Below are positions 33,990 to 42,422 of a stretch of 64,000 nt of DNA, one piece after another (the stretch's first letter is position 1; each line of letters starts with the position of its first letter). Source of the stretch: Promicromonospora panici. Lineage in GTDB: Bacteria > Actinomycetota > Actinomycetes > Actinomycetales > Cellulomonadaceae. A model generated the notes under the pieces. The model worked only from the letters and a program-made list of their open reading frames with translations, ran no database searches and was not told where the DNA came from. The stretch lies in NCBI RefSeq assembly GCF_900608595.1, contig NZ_UWYY01000031.1, positions 1 through 64,000 of the forward strand. The letters are read 5' to 3'. Position numbers and translations under genes: made by a program.

Positions 33990-35163
33990 CGGACAGCGAC
34001 TCCGCCGGGACGGTGAGCGTGACACCGCCGAGCCGGCGCAGCGCCTCCCCGACCGCGATCTGCGCGATCACGGTCGCGGGGCGCCGCGCCGGGCATGCGT
34101 GCGGGCCGGCGCCCCAGGTGAGGTAGGAGAGGTTCCCGGACTCGAGCCAGATGTCGTCCCCCGAGACGCGCGACTCCGCGCTCGCGCCGAGGATGCCGGG
34201 CACCACCGCGTCGCCGGCCCAGATCTTGCGCCCGCCGAGCGTCGTGTCGGCCAGGGCGAAGCGGGGCGCCGCGTTGGGCGCGGGCGGCGCCGAGCCGAGC
34301 ACCGCCTCCAGGGTGTCCGGCGCGGACAGCAGGCCGCCCGACCGTCCGTCGAACCGGGGGTCGGTCAGCCGCAGACGCAGCGCCTGCGTGATCCACGCGA
34401 CCTCGAACTCACTGCCCAGCATGAGCGTCGCGGAGACCGCGCTCTGCGCGTCCAGGTCGGTGGGTGCGCTCGGGTGGCGCAGGATCACCGAGGTGAGGTC
34501 GTCCGACGGCGCCGCGCGGCGGCTCGCGATCAGCTCCGTGATGAGGCTGCGCTGCGCGTTGAGCGCCTCGCCGCCCGCTGCCCCCTTGGCCTCGAACACC
34601 CGCCGCGTGTGGTGCAGCATGGCGCGGGCCTGCTCCGGGTCCAGCCCGAACATCGTGGACATCACGAGCAGCGGCACGGCCCGCGCGTACTCACCCACGA
34701 GGTCCGCCTCGCCCTTGGCCAGCAGGCGGTCCAGAGCGAGCCGGCACCACTGCTCGGTGATCGTGGCGAGCTGGTGCTCGTCGACGCTCTCGAAGGCGTC
34801 GTCGACGAGGCGGCGCAGGTGGCGGTGCCGCACGCCGTCCACGTAGTAGATCCCGTCGCGCGGAGCGAGGACCCCGCCGACGCCGCTGCCCGGACCGACC
34901 GTGCCGTCCTGGAGCAGGCTCCAGTTGCGCGAGTCGCGCGCGAACAGGCCCTCGTTCCGGAGCACCGTGACCAGCTCGCGGTGCCCCAGCACCAGCCAGG
35001 CCGGCACGCCGGGCTCGAGGAGCACCGGCGCCACGTTGCCCCACCGGGCACGCAGGCGCTCGTACACCCGCGCGGGCTCAGCGCTGGTGGTGGTCTCGAT
35101 GAGCGGCGTCAGGTCCTCCAGGTCGATCAGGCGCTCCGACTGAGTGGTCGTCGTGACTGTCAT
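33916..35163 (-). CDS. Atypical cytochrome P450 without ExxR
   Basis: A 415-residue soluble P450. The haem-binding loop is WGAGPHACPARRPA with ligand Cys357. At the K-helix the expected ExxR is EAVL (286-289), and the I-helix (about 245-256) has no A/G-G-x-D/E-T signature. Both changes recall the CYP157-like P450s of actinobacterial conservon loci, but no conservon genes are seen here. Whether it binds oxygen and turns over, or has a structural or regulatory role, is open. It begins at ATG 35163 with GGGGAG just before. A partly deleted paralogue lies at 37849-38459. Confidence 0.88.
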   Translation of the reverse strand: MTVTTTTQSERLIDLEDLTPLIETTTSAEPARVYERLRARWGNVAPVLLEPGVPAWLVLGHRELVTVLRNEGLFARDSRNWSLLQDGTVGPGSGVGGVLAPRDGIYYVDGVRHRHLRRLVDDAFESVDEHQLATITEQWCRLALDRLLAKGEADLVGEYARAVPLLVMSTMFGLDPEQARAMLHHTRRVFEAKGAAGGEALNAQRSLITELIASRRAAPSDDLTSVILRHPSAPTDLDAQSAVSATLMLGSEFEVAWITQALRLRLTDPRFDGRSGGLLSAPDTLEAVLGSAPPAPNAAPRFALADTTLGGRKIWAGDAVVPGILGASAESRVSGDDIWLESGNLSYLTWGAGPHACPARRPATVIAQIAVGEALRRLGGVTLTVPAESLSATGTLWSSVPRELPVRFEEHRPAQ

Positions 35164-35292
35164 GGCTCCCCGGGTTCTGGGCGCGACACTGCGCGCACCA
35201 CGTCGTTTAGGCGGAATGTACCGCATGTCCCATGTGGAGCGATGAAACGGGGACTCTTGTCCCAACCTTCCCCTTATGGTTTGCTGTACCGA

Positions 35293-35304
35293 GAAACCGG
35301 TTTC
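35293..35304. promoter_or_regulatory. LacI-family operator upstream of pectinesterase
   Basis: GAAACCGGTTTC is a perfect 12-bp palindrome with the central CG typical of LacI-family sites. It is 101 nt upstream of the pectinesterase start. A LacI-family sugar-responsive repressor would be expected; the only LacI gene in this window, at 60285, has a different palindrome before it. Confidence 0.55.
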
Positions 35305-35320
35305 CCGCTTTCACCCAAAC

Positions 35321-35387
35321 CCGCGTGAGTGCTGGATATTGGCCTATAAACCGGTGTTCCGAGGGCGAATATCCAGCACTCACGCGG
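35321..35387. repeat. 20-bp perfect inverted repeat in the pectinesterase leader
   Basis: Arms CCGCGTGAGTGCTGGATATT (35321-35340) and its exact complement (35368-35387) with a 27-nt loop. The right arm ends 17 nt before the ATG, just before the GGAGG ribosome site. If transcribed it would form a strong stem-loop that could affect termination, stability or translation. It could also be a palindromic insertion. Confidence 0.85.
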
Positions 35388-35404
35388 TTCTCCTGGAGGC
35401 AACG

Positions 35405-36493
35405 ATGCCCGCACCTTTCGCCCTGCCCGTTCTGGCCCTGCCCACCCTCGCTCTCTCACCCGCGCTCGTCCTGGCGCCGCTGCTCGGCTCCCCCGGAGCG
35501 GCGCCGTGCGGACCTGCCTCCGACGACGTCGTCCGCATCGTGGTGGCCACCGACGGCTCCGGGGACGCGACGACGGCCCAGGAGGCGATCGACCTGGCGC
35601 CCACTGACGCCGCCGGCCGGGTCGAGATCGTCTTCGAGCCCGGCCGGTACGCGGGCCGGGTGGTGGTGGACGCCGCCCACGACCGTCTCTCGTTCCTCGG
35701 CGCCACGGGCGACCCGGCCGACGTCGTCATCACCGACGACCGTGCTGCCGGCACGCCCAAGCCGGGCGGCGGCACGTGGGGCACCAGTGGCAGCGCGTCG
35801 GTCACCGTCCAGGGCGACGACTTCCGCGCCGAGGCCGTGACCTTCGAGAACGCGTTCGACGAGGCCGCACACCCGGAGATCGCCGGCCACCAGGCCGTCG
35901 CGATGAAGACCGCCGCCGACCGGGTGGCGTTCGAGAACGTCCGGTTCCTCGGCAACCAGGACACGCTCTACCTGGACTCGCGATCGGCTACTGTCCCAGG
36001 CCGCGTGTACGTGCACGACAGCTACGTCGAGGGCGACGTCGACTTCATCTTCGGGCGGGCCACCGCCGTACTGCACGACACCACGATCAACGCGCTGCCC
36101 CGCGCCTCCGACCCCAGCGGCTACGTGCTCGCACCGAGCACGTCGGCCGCGTTCTCACGCGGGTTCCTCGTCATCGACAGCCGCATCGAGTCGGCCGCGC
36201 CCGACGGCTCCTACTACCTGGGCCGGCCCTGGCACCCGTCCAGCGCGCCGGACAACGACCCGCGCGCCGTCGTCCGCGACACCTGGCTCGGCACGTACCT
36301 CAAGGCCGACCCGTGGACGACCATGTCCGGCTACGACTGGGCCGAGGGCAGCAACGCCGAGTACGACAACGCCGGCCCGGGTGCCGTCGTGAACGCCGAA
36401 AGGCCCCAGCTGTCCGATGCCGCGGCCGCCGACCACGAGATCGGCGACTACCTCGCGGGCTCCGACGGGTGGGCGCCCCAGGCCGGGAGCTGA
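35405..36493 (+). CDS. Secreted pectinesterase (CE8)
   Basis: A 362-residue exported enzyme that removes methyl esters from pectin. The N-terminus is hydrophobic (LALPTLALSPALVLAPLLG) and serves as signal peptide. The right-handed beta-helix domain has GHQAVAMKTA with Gln163, FLGNQDTLY with Asp186 as acid, VEGDVDFIFG with Asp213 as nucleophile and YYLGRPW with Arg274 and Trp276. All catalytic landmarks are intact. Start ATG 35405 with GGAGG. The upstream LacI-type dyad and stem-loop suggest carbon control. Confidence 0.93.
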   Translation: MPAPFALPVLALPTLALSPALVLAPLLGSPGAAPCGPASDDVVRIVVATDGSGDATTAQEAIDLAPTDAAGRVEIVFEPGRYAGRVVVDAAHDRLSFLGATGDPADVVITDDRAAGTPKPGGGTWGTSGSASVTVQGDDFRAEAVTFENAFDEAAHPEIAGHQAVAMKTAADRVAFENVRFLGNQDTLYLDSRSATVPGRVYVHDSYVEGDVDFIFGRATAVLHDTTINALPRASDPSGYVLAPSTSAAFSRGFLVIDSRIESAAPDGSYYLGRPWHPSSAPDNDPRAVVRDTWLGTYLKADPWTTMSGYDWAEGSNAEYDNAGPGAVVNAERPQLSDAAAADHEIGDYLAGSDGWAPQAGS

Positions 36494-36515
36494 CACCAGC
36501 AGCTATCCTCGGGCC

Positions 36516-37976
36516 ATGCCGCGGACCATCGCCGTCGTCGGGGGTGGCGCCGCCGGCGTCATCCTGTCGGCCCATCTCCTGCGCGCAGCCTCGGCGTCCC
36601 GACCCGTGCGGGTGCTGCTCGTCGACCCCGCCGAGACGCCGGGGCGCGGCCTGCCCTATCGCACCACCGACCCCCGGCACACCCTCAATGCGGTGGTCGC
36701 CCGGCTCAGCGCCTTCGACGACGATCCCGAGCACCTGCTGCGCTGGTGCGCCGCCGCGGGCGTGCCCGCCGGGCCTGGCGCCTTCCTGCAGCGCGCCGAC
36801 TTCGGGCGGTACCTGGCCGAGCTGATCCCGTCCGTACCGGTGCCGGACGGGAGCAGCGTGCGGCACGTGCGCGGCACGGTGGTCGACGCCGAGGACGGGC
36901 AGGACGGCGCGCACCGGCCGGACGACCTCGGCGTCGTGCTCACGCTCGCCGACGGCACCACGCTGCGCGCCGACTCCGCGGTGCTCGCGCTCGGCACGCC
37001 GCCGCCCGTCCGGCTGCCCGAGTACGAGCCGTGGGGCGAGCGCTACGTCGCCGACCCGTGGTCACCCGACCTCGACGCCCGCGCGGCCGGCGCACGCCGG
37101 GTGCTGGTCGTGGGCACCGGTCTGACCACGCTCGACGTCGTCGCCCATCTGCACCCGCTGCTGCCCGGCGCGCAGTTCACCGCCGTCTCGCGCGGCGGCG
37201 TCCTGCCCACGGCGCACGCGGCCGACCCGCTGCCGCCCGCGATCGAGGTGGAGCTGGACGGCGAAGCCACACTCGCCGGCGCGCTCGACGTCGTCCGCCG
37301 CCGTGCGGACGCCGAGCGGACGGCGGGCCGCGACTGGCGCGCGGTGATCGACGCCGTCCGGCCGCAGGTCAACACCGTCTGGGCGCGGCTGACGCCCGAG
37401 GAGCGCGCGACGTTCCAGCGCGAGCACGCGCGCTCCTGGGAGAACGTGCGGCACCGCATGTCGCACGCGATGCGCACCCACGTGGACAAGCTGGTCGCCG
37501 AAGGAGTGCTCACCGTCGGCACGGTCGCGGAGGTGCGCGGCGGGGAGCAGTGGGACACCGCCGCGTTCGACCTCGTGGTCGGCGCGACCGGGCTCCCCGC
37601 CCTGACCTCGCCCGGCTGGAACCCGCTCGTGGACGCCCTGCTCGCGCGCGGCCTGATCCGTCCGCACCCTCTGGGCACCGGGCTCGACCTGACGCCCGGC
37701 GCCGCCCTGGTCGACGCCGCCGGCGTCGGGCACCCGCGGCTGCGCGCCATGGGCCTGGCCCGGCGCGGGCTGGATTGGGAGTGCACCTCCGTGCCGGACC
37801 TGCGGCGTCAGGCCGCGTGGCTGGCGGACGAGCTGGTCGGTGCGCGGCTCAGCGCGTTGGCGTCCGCCCCTGCATGGTCACCTCGAGCTCAGTCACCTCG
37901 AACCGCACCGGGAGCCGCCACGGCATGGACGACCACAGGGTCCCGGTCGCGTGCAGCGCGTCCGGCGGGACCGTGA
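36516..37976 (+). CDS. FAD/NAD(P)-binding protein
   Basis: A 486-residue flavoprotein of the family often labelled FAD-NAD(P)-binding (MPRTIAVVGGGAAGVILSAH at the N-terminus is the Rossmann motif; a second is RVLVVGTGLTTLDVVAHL; a late ATGLP motif). The family resembles HcpR/YdhS-like proteins of unknown reaction. The last 40 or so codons overlap, antisense, the 3' end of the P450 pseudogene and are low in complexity, so the natural end may have been extended. It is 22 nt after the pectinesterase stop but there is no obvious functional link. Confidence 0.83.
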   Translation: MPRTIAVVGGGAAGVILSAHLLRAASASRPVRVLLVDPAETPGRGLPYRTTDPRHTLNAVVARLSAFDDDPEHLLRWCAAAGVPAGPGAFLQRADFGRYLAELIPSVPVPDGSSVRHVRGTVVDAEDGQDGAHRPDDLGVVLTLADGTTLRADSAVLALGTPPPVRLPEYEPWGERYVADPWSPDLDARAAGARRVLVVGTGLTTLDVVAHLHPLLPGAQFTAVSRGGVLPTAHAADPLPPAIEVELDGEATLAGALDVVRRRADAERTAGRDWRAVIDAVRPQVNTVWARLTPEERATFQREHARSWENVRHRMSHAMRTHVDKLVAEGVLTVGTVAEVRGGEQWDTAAFDLVVGATGLPALTSPGWNPLVDALLARGLIRPHPLGTGLDLTPGAALVDAAGVGHPRLRAMGLARRGLDWECTSVPDLRRQAAWLADELVGARLSALASAPAWSPRAQSPRTAPGAATAWTTTGSRSRAARPAGP

Positions 37977-38459
37977 GCGTCGCCCCGCCGAGACGACGCA
38001 GCGCCACCTCGACCGCCACCTGCGCGATCACCCTCGCCGGACGGCGCACCGGGCAGGCGTGCGGACCCGCGCCCCAGGTCAGGTAGGACAGGTTGCCGGG
38101 CTCGAGCCAGATGTCGTCCCGCGCCGCGTCGTCCCCCACGGCGCGCGACTCCGCACTCGCGCCGAGGATGCCGGGCACGAGGGCGTCGCCCGCCTCGATC
38201 CTGCGGCCGCCGAGCACCGTGTCGGCCAGGGCGTAGCGGGGCCCGGTGTTGCTCGCGGGCGGGATCGAGCCGAGCGCGGCCTCCAGCGTGGCCAGGCCCG
38301 CACGTCGTCCTCCAGGACCACGGGTGCAACGTTGCCCCACCGAGCGCGCAGCCGCTCGTACACGGCTGCAGGATCGGAGCTCGTGCTGGTCTCGGTGAGC
38401 GGGGTCAAGCCGTCCAGGTCGGCCAGGCGTTCAGACAGGGTGGTCGTCGTGGCTGTCAT
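37849..38459 (-). pseudogene. Cytochrome P450 pseudogene with internal deletion
   Basis: The N-terminal 54 codons from ATG 38459 (YERLRARWGNVAPVVLEDDV) parallel the intact P450 at 33916-35163. Near 38290-38300 the sequence jumps, in another frame, to ATLEAALGSIPP, which aligns with residue 284 of the paralogue; about 227 codons are missing. The haem loop TWGAGPHACPVRRPA and C-terminus survive. Without most of the helical core it cannot be a working P450. As in the intact copy, its 3' end overlaps a convergent gene. Confidence 0.88.
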
Positions 38460-38619
38460 GATTTCCCGTTCTCAGCGCGCCCGGGGCGCACGCTACGTGT
38501 CGACCGGAACGTACCGCATGTCCGGCGCGCTGTAACGGAAAGTCGCGCTGTCACGGAAAGCCCGGCGGGGCCTCGGCCGGGAGCCGAGCCCTATCGCTGT
38601 TCCCGGATCCCGCCGACGG

Positions 38620-39240
38620 TCATCGCACGCGCGCCTCGCTGATCCCCTCGGCGTCGAACGCGTCCAGCAGGATCTCCGCCGTGCTCGACACGTCGTACTC
38701 CGGGTCGTGGTCGCGGAGCGACTCGAGCCGCCGCCGGTACCGCGCGTGCGGCGCGTACGAGATGGCCCAGACGCCGGCCTCCCGGACCCGTGCGTCGTGA
38801 TGCCGCAACGCGTCGTCGATGATCGCGAAGAAGCGCTCGTCGAGCTCCCGCGGCGCCCCGAGGCCCGCCCGGATGATTGCGCCGGCCTGCTCCACCGGCT
38901 CCGTCGCCGAGTCGACGGCGGTGAGCAGCTCCTCCACCCGCCACGCGTCCAGGCGCGCCTCGGCGAGCTCCGTGAGGTCCTCGACGGCCGCGGCGTCGGG
39001 CCCCGCGAAGCACAGGTAGCTGTGCCGCGAGACGTCGTCCTCGCAGTACTCGACGGACAGCGCACCGGCGCCCCAGCCGACCGCGTAGCAGATGCCCTCA
39101 TCGGGATCCGCCGCCGTCTCCCACTGCCGCGACCACCCCAGCTCCACGGCGAAGCGGCCGACCCGCTCCTCGGCCGACCGGTCCCGCAGCACGATGTACC
39201 GCGCGCTCAGCACCATGGGCGGTGTCTCCGGCGCGGACAC
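38620..39240 (-). CDS. Hypothetical protein with HEAT-like C-terminal part
   Basis: A protein of about 206 residues with no family I can name. The first half has strands rich in aromatic and acidic residues (YIVLRDRSAEERVGRFAVEL, YCEDDVSRHSYLCF), like a small alpha/beta domain. The second half has helical repeats (DDALRHHDARVREAGVWAIS, then RRRLESLRDHDPEYDVSS) reminiscent of HEAT repeats. The start is uncertain: GTG 39240 fits best, with alternatives at 39282 and 39216. Cytosolic. Confidence 0.65.
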   Translation of the reverse strand: MSAPETPPMVLSARYIVLRDRSAEERVGRFAVELGWSRQWETAADPDEGICYAVGWGAGALSVEYCEDDVSRHSYLCFAGPDAAAVEDLTELAEARLDAWRVEELLTAVDSATEPVEQAGAIIRAGLGAPRELDERFFAIIDDALRHHDARVREAGVWAISYAPHARYRRRLESLRDHDPEYDVSSTAEILLDAFDAEGISEARVR

Positions 39241-39472
39241 CTCGCCGATCTTTCCCCAGCCAGCTGCAATGCCAGTCCCCACCGCTGTGTCCTCCCGCTG
39301 CGCGGTGAAGACGTGTCGCCCTCACCCTGAGGCTGAGGACGCTATCGAGCGTCCGACCAAACGGACAAATCGTCACCCAACTGCCATGCGGCGGTTGCCG
39401 GGCGGCAATGCGCCGGGTGAAGCCTTCCCTCGAGAGTCCAACCTGCCGAACCGACCGGGACGAGGGAAAAAC

Positions 39473-40489
39473 ATGCCTGGACCTGCACGAACACTGAAGC
39501 TGGCGATGGGTACGACGGCCGCTGTGGTCGCCCTGGGCATCGCGGCGGCGGGATCCGCCGCAGCGGGGCCGACGGCGGGACTGCCCGCCGTGCCGTCCGC
39601 CGTGAGCAACGCCGACCTGGCGCAGCGCTGGGCGCCCATCCACTACCAGGACGTGGACCAGACCGGCACCAACGCGCTGGGCGGCCGCTCGGACTACATC
39701 GCGGCGTACGACTTCGACGGCGACCTGAACAGCCGCAACAACTGGGACAACACCGGAAACCACGCCCTGGCCGCCACCGCCTACTACTCGGTGATGGAGA
39801 CCGCGAGCCACTGGTTCGTCACCTACATGTTCTTCCACCCGCGGGACTGGGCCGACTCGATCTTCGACACCGAGCACGAGAACGACGCCGAGGGCGTCAT
39901 GGTGGCGGTGCAGAAGGACGGCTCGACGTACGGCGTCGTGCGGGGCGCCGTCACCGTGGCGCACACCGACTTCTTCTCGTACACGCCGTCGGGCAGCACC
40001 TGGGGCGCCGGCGCCGAGAACATCGACGGGACGCTGCAGATGGCGACCAGCCCGCACGACGGGCTGGCCCACCCCGTCACCGCGCAGGAGGCCAAGGGGC
40101 ACGGGCTCAAGGCCCGACCGGGCTACGACATCCGGGGCGACGGCGTCATCTACCACCCGGCCGGCCGGGCCGAGGTGCCGGAGCACCCGGACGACCGGGA
40201 CGTCTCCTACCGCCTGGTGGACGTGCACGCCTCCGGCGGCCTCTGGGCGCAGCGCGCCAATTCCCAGCTCTTCGCGAGCCACGGCACGTTCGCGGGCGAC
40301 GGCTCCGGCGGTTGCGGCAACGGCGGGATCTCCTGCTCGCAGAACTCGGCGAACGCGCCCTGGGGCTGGGACGACGGCGACGACGGCCCCGCCCGCGGCA
40401 CCCTGGCCACGGACCCGGCGGGCCTCTCGGCCAACTACTTCCGCGTCCCGGAGCCCCTCAACCGCACGTACGTCGACAACCCGTACTGA
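39473..40489 (+). CDS. Secreted protein, Vps62/NPP1-like appearance
   Basis: A 338-residue exported protein with a clear signal peptide (LAMGTTAAVVALGIAAAGSA) cut near AAAGPT. The body begins ADLAQRWAPIHYQDVDQTG and has WFVTYMFFHPRDW and HENDAEGVMVAV, a pattern shared by Vps62-related and NPP1-like proteins whose HEND/HRHDWE-type acidic motif can bind metal. A Cys pair (GGCGNGGISCSQ) is near the end. Start ATG 39473 after CGAGGGAAAAAC. Possible roles are in interaction with hosts or cell walls; this is inference. Confidence 0.6.
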   Translation: MPGPARTLKLAMGTTAAVVALGIAAAGSAAAGPTAGLPAVPSAVSNADLAQRWAPIHYQDVDQTGTNALGGRSDYIAAYDFDGDLNSRNNWDNTGNHALAATAYYSVMETASHWFVTYMFFHPRDWADSIFDTEHENDAEGVMVAVQKDGSTYGVVRGAVTVAHTDFFSYTPSGSTWGAGAENIDGTLQMATSPHDGLAHPVTAQEAKGHGLKARPGYDIRGDGVIYHPAGRAEVPEHPDDRDVSYRLVDVHASGGLWAQRANSQLFASHGTFAGDGSGGCGNGGISCSQNSANAPWGWDDGDDGPARGTLATDPAGLSANYFRVPEPLNRTYVDNPY

Positions 40490-40565
40490 CGCGCGGAGGC
40501 GCCACGGGTGGTCGGTAGCCCGGTTCACGTTCAAGTCGAGGTTGAGGCTTCGCCCAGGTTCAAGT

Positions 40566-42422
40566 TCAGGTTGAGGGTGAGAGCGGGTCGCCGTCCCCGA
40601 AGCGGAACAGCGGGTCCGCGGTGTCGAACGGGACGTCCGAGCGGGACTTCTCGACGGCCGCGGTCGACCGGGGCAGGTCGAACGGAAGCCGGCCCTCGGG
40701 CGGCACGGCGCCGGTGAGCGCGTCGAGCAGCGCGGACGTGCCGACGCCGAACGTCACGACGAGCGTCGCCGTGCCGCCCCGCAAAGCCGTCCCGTCCGGC
40801 AGCGCCACGACGAGCGGCGTCAGGATCGCCGGCCGGTCGAGGTGCACGTCCACGACGGTCGGCGCGACGGCGGCAATCTCCCCCACGTGCGCGACGACGT
40901 CGTCCGGGAACTCCAGCGACCCGGCGTGGAAGAAGCTCTCGAAGCCCGGACCACGCTCCTCGTACGGCGCCTCCAGGCGCAGCAGCGCGACGTCCGCCTC
41001 GCCCGGCGAGGGCACCCGCACGAAGCCCGGCAACTCGCCCTCGGGCACACCCTCCGCGTAGAGGCGCAGGCCCGGCGCGAGCGGCAGCCGGGCGGCGCCT
41101 CCGTCCGCGTTCCGGAGCACGGTCACGGACCGGGACTGGGCCCGCAGCCCCGCGGCCACCAGGTCGGCGCGCCCGACGAGGGCCGCGGCGGCGTCCTCGT
41201 CGACGTACCGGCCGTCGTCGAACAGGCCGAGCTCGAACTTCTCGGCCAGCAGGCGCCGCACGGAGGCGTCGATCCGTTCCTCGGGGACCCGGCCGGCGCG
41301 CACGAGCTCGACCACGTGCTCGGGACAGGCCTCGCCGCCGAGCTGGTCGGCTCCGGCGTCCAGGATCTTCGCCACCCGCTCCAGCGGGCTCAGGTGCTCC
41401 ACGCCCCATGCGCGGGCGGGGAACGGCAGGCCGAACATCTCGACGTCGGTCACCAGGCCCCAGTCCGTGCAGATGATGCCGTCGAAGCCGAGCCGCTCGC
41501 GCAGCAGCCGGGTCAGCACGCCGCGGTTGAACCCGAACCCGACCTCCTCGACCGGCTCCGGCCCGTCGCCGAGGTCCGCCCGCAGCCCGATGGGCATCCC
41601 GTAGTACGGCATCATCTGCCGCGTGCCCGCGGCGAGCAGCGCCCGGAACGGCTCCAGGTGCAGGTCGAACCGGCCGCCCGGGTAGACCTGCTCGCGGCCG
41701 TAGGCGAAGTGCGGGTCCTCGCCGTCCCGCTGCGGGCCGCCACCCGGGAAGTGCTTGGTCATCGTGGACACGCTGTCCGGGCCGAACGTGCCGTCCAGCC
41801 CGGCGGCGCGGGCGACGTCGCCACCGCCCTGCAGCCCGCGCACGTACGCGGCGCCGAGGCGCCCGGTGAGCGCGGCGTCCTCCCCGAAAGTGCCTCCGCC
41901 GCGCGCCCAGCGCGGCTCGGTCGCGAGGTCGACCTGGGGGTGCAGCGCGGTCCGGATGCCCACGGCCAGGTACTCCCGGCGGACGACGTCGGCGTGCTCC
42001 TCGACGAGCTGCTCGTCGCGGGTCGCGGCCAGGCCGAGGGTCTCCGGCCACTGCGAGAACGGGCCCGACAGCAGCGCGGCGCCCGGGTTGTCCGTGAAGG
42101 AGTGCCGGGGGTCGGACGCGACGGTCACCGGGATCCCCAGGCGGGTCCCGGCGGCGAGCCGCTGCAGGCGGTTGTGCCAGGCCGCGAACTCGCGCGCCGT
42201 GGGCGGCGCCGCGAGCACGTTGAGGTGCGTCAGGTGCCGGCCGACCACGAGCTCGGACGTGCCGGGCATCCCGTGCCGGGACGGCTCGTCCACGACTGAC
42301 CCGCCCGGGCCGACCTCGACCATGGTCTGGAACAGCTGGCCGGCCTTCTCCTCGAGCGTCATCCGCCCCAGGAGGTCGGCGACCCGCTCGGCGTCGGGCA
42401 GTGCGGGGTCGCGGAACCTCAT
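40566..42422 (-). CDS. GH3 family glycoside hydrolase (cytosolic)
   Basis: A 618-residue beta-glucosidase or xylosidase-type enzyme, retaining mechanism. Visible: substrate loop TKHFPGGGPQRDGEDPH, nucleophile Asp in GIICTDWGLVTD, N-terminal barrel and C-terminal sandwich, but no fibronectin-like domain. No signal peptide. The ATG at 42422 overlaps the MFS stop (ATGA) with GGGGG before it, so it is translated with the transporter: imported oligosaccharide would be cleaved inside the cell. The last 40 codons are acidic (FDTADPLFRFGDGDPLSPST). Confidence 0.92.
   Translation of the reverse strand: MRFRDPALPDAERVADLLGRMTLEEKAGQLFQTMVEVGPGGSVVDEPSRHGMPGTSELVVGRHLTHLNVLAAPPTAREFAAWHNRLQRLAAGTRLGIPVTVASDPRHSFTDNPGAALLSGPFSQWPETLGLAATRDEQLVEEHADVVRREYLAVGIRTALHPQVDLATEPRWARGGGTFGEDAALTGRLGAAYVRGLQGGGDVARAAGLDGTFGPDSVSTMTKHFPGGGPQRDGEDPHFAYGREQVYPGGRFDLHLEPFRALLAAGTRQMMPYYGMPIGLRADLGDGPEPVEEVGFGFNRGVLTRLLRERLGFDGIICTDWGLVTDVEMFGLPFPARAWGVEHLSPLERVAKILDAGADQLGGEACPEHVVELVRAGRVPEERIDASVRRLLAEKFELGLFDDGRYVDEDAAAALVGRADLVAAGLRAQSRSVTVLRNADGGAARLPLAPGLRLYAEGVPEGELPGFVRVPSPGEADVALLRLEAPYEERGPGFESFFHAGSLEFPDDVVAHVGEIAAVAPTVVDVHLDRPAILTPLVVALPDGTALRGGTATLVVTFGVGTSALLDALTGAVPPEGRLPFDLPRSTAAVEKSRSDVPFDTADPLFRFGDGDPLSPST

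Noticed and set aside
39098-40534. Minus-strand frame opposite the secreted protein gene
   Set aside because: Val/Arg/Gly-rich antisense; the plus-strand gene has a signal peptide and ribosome site.
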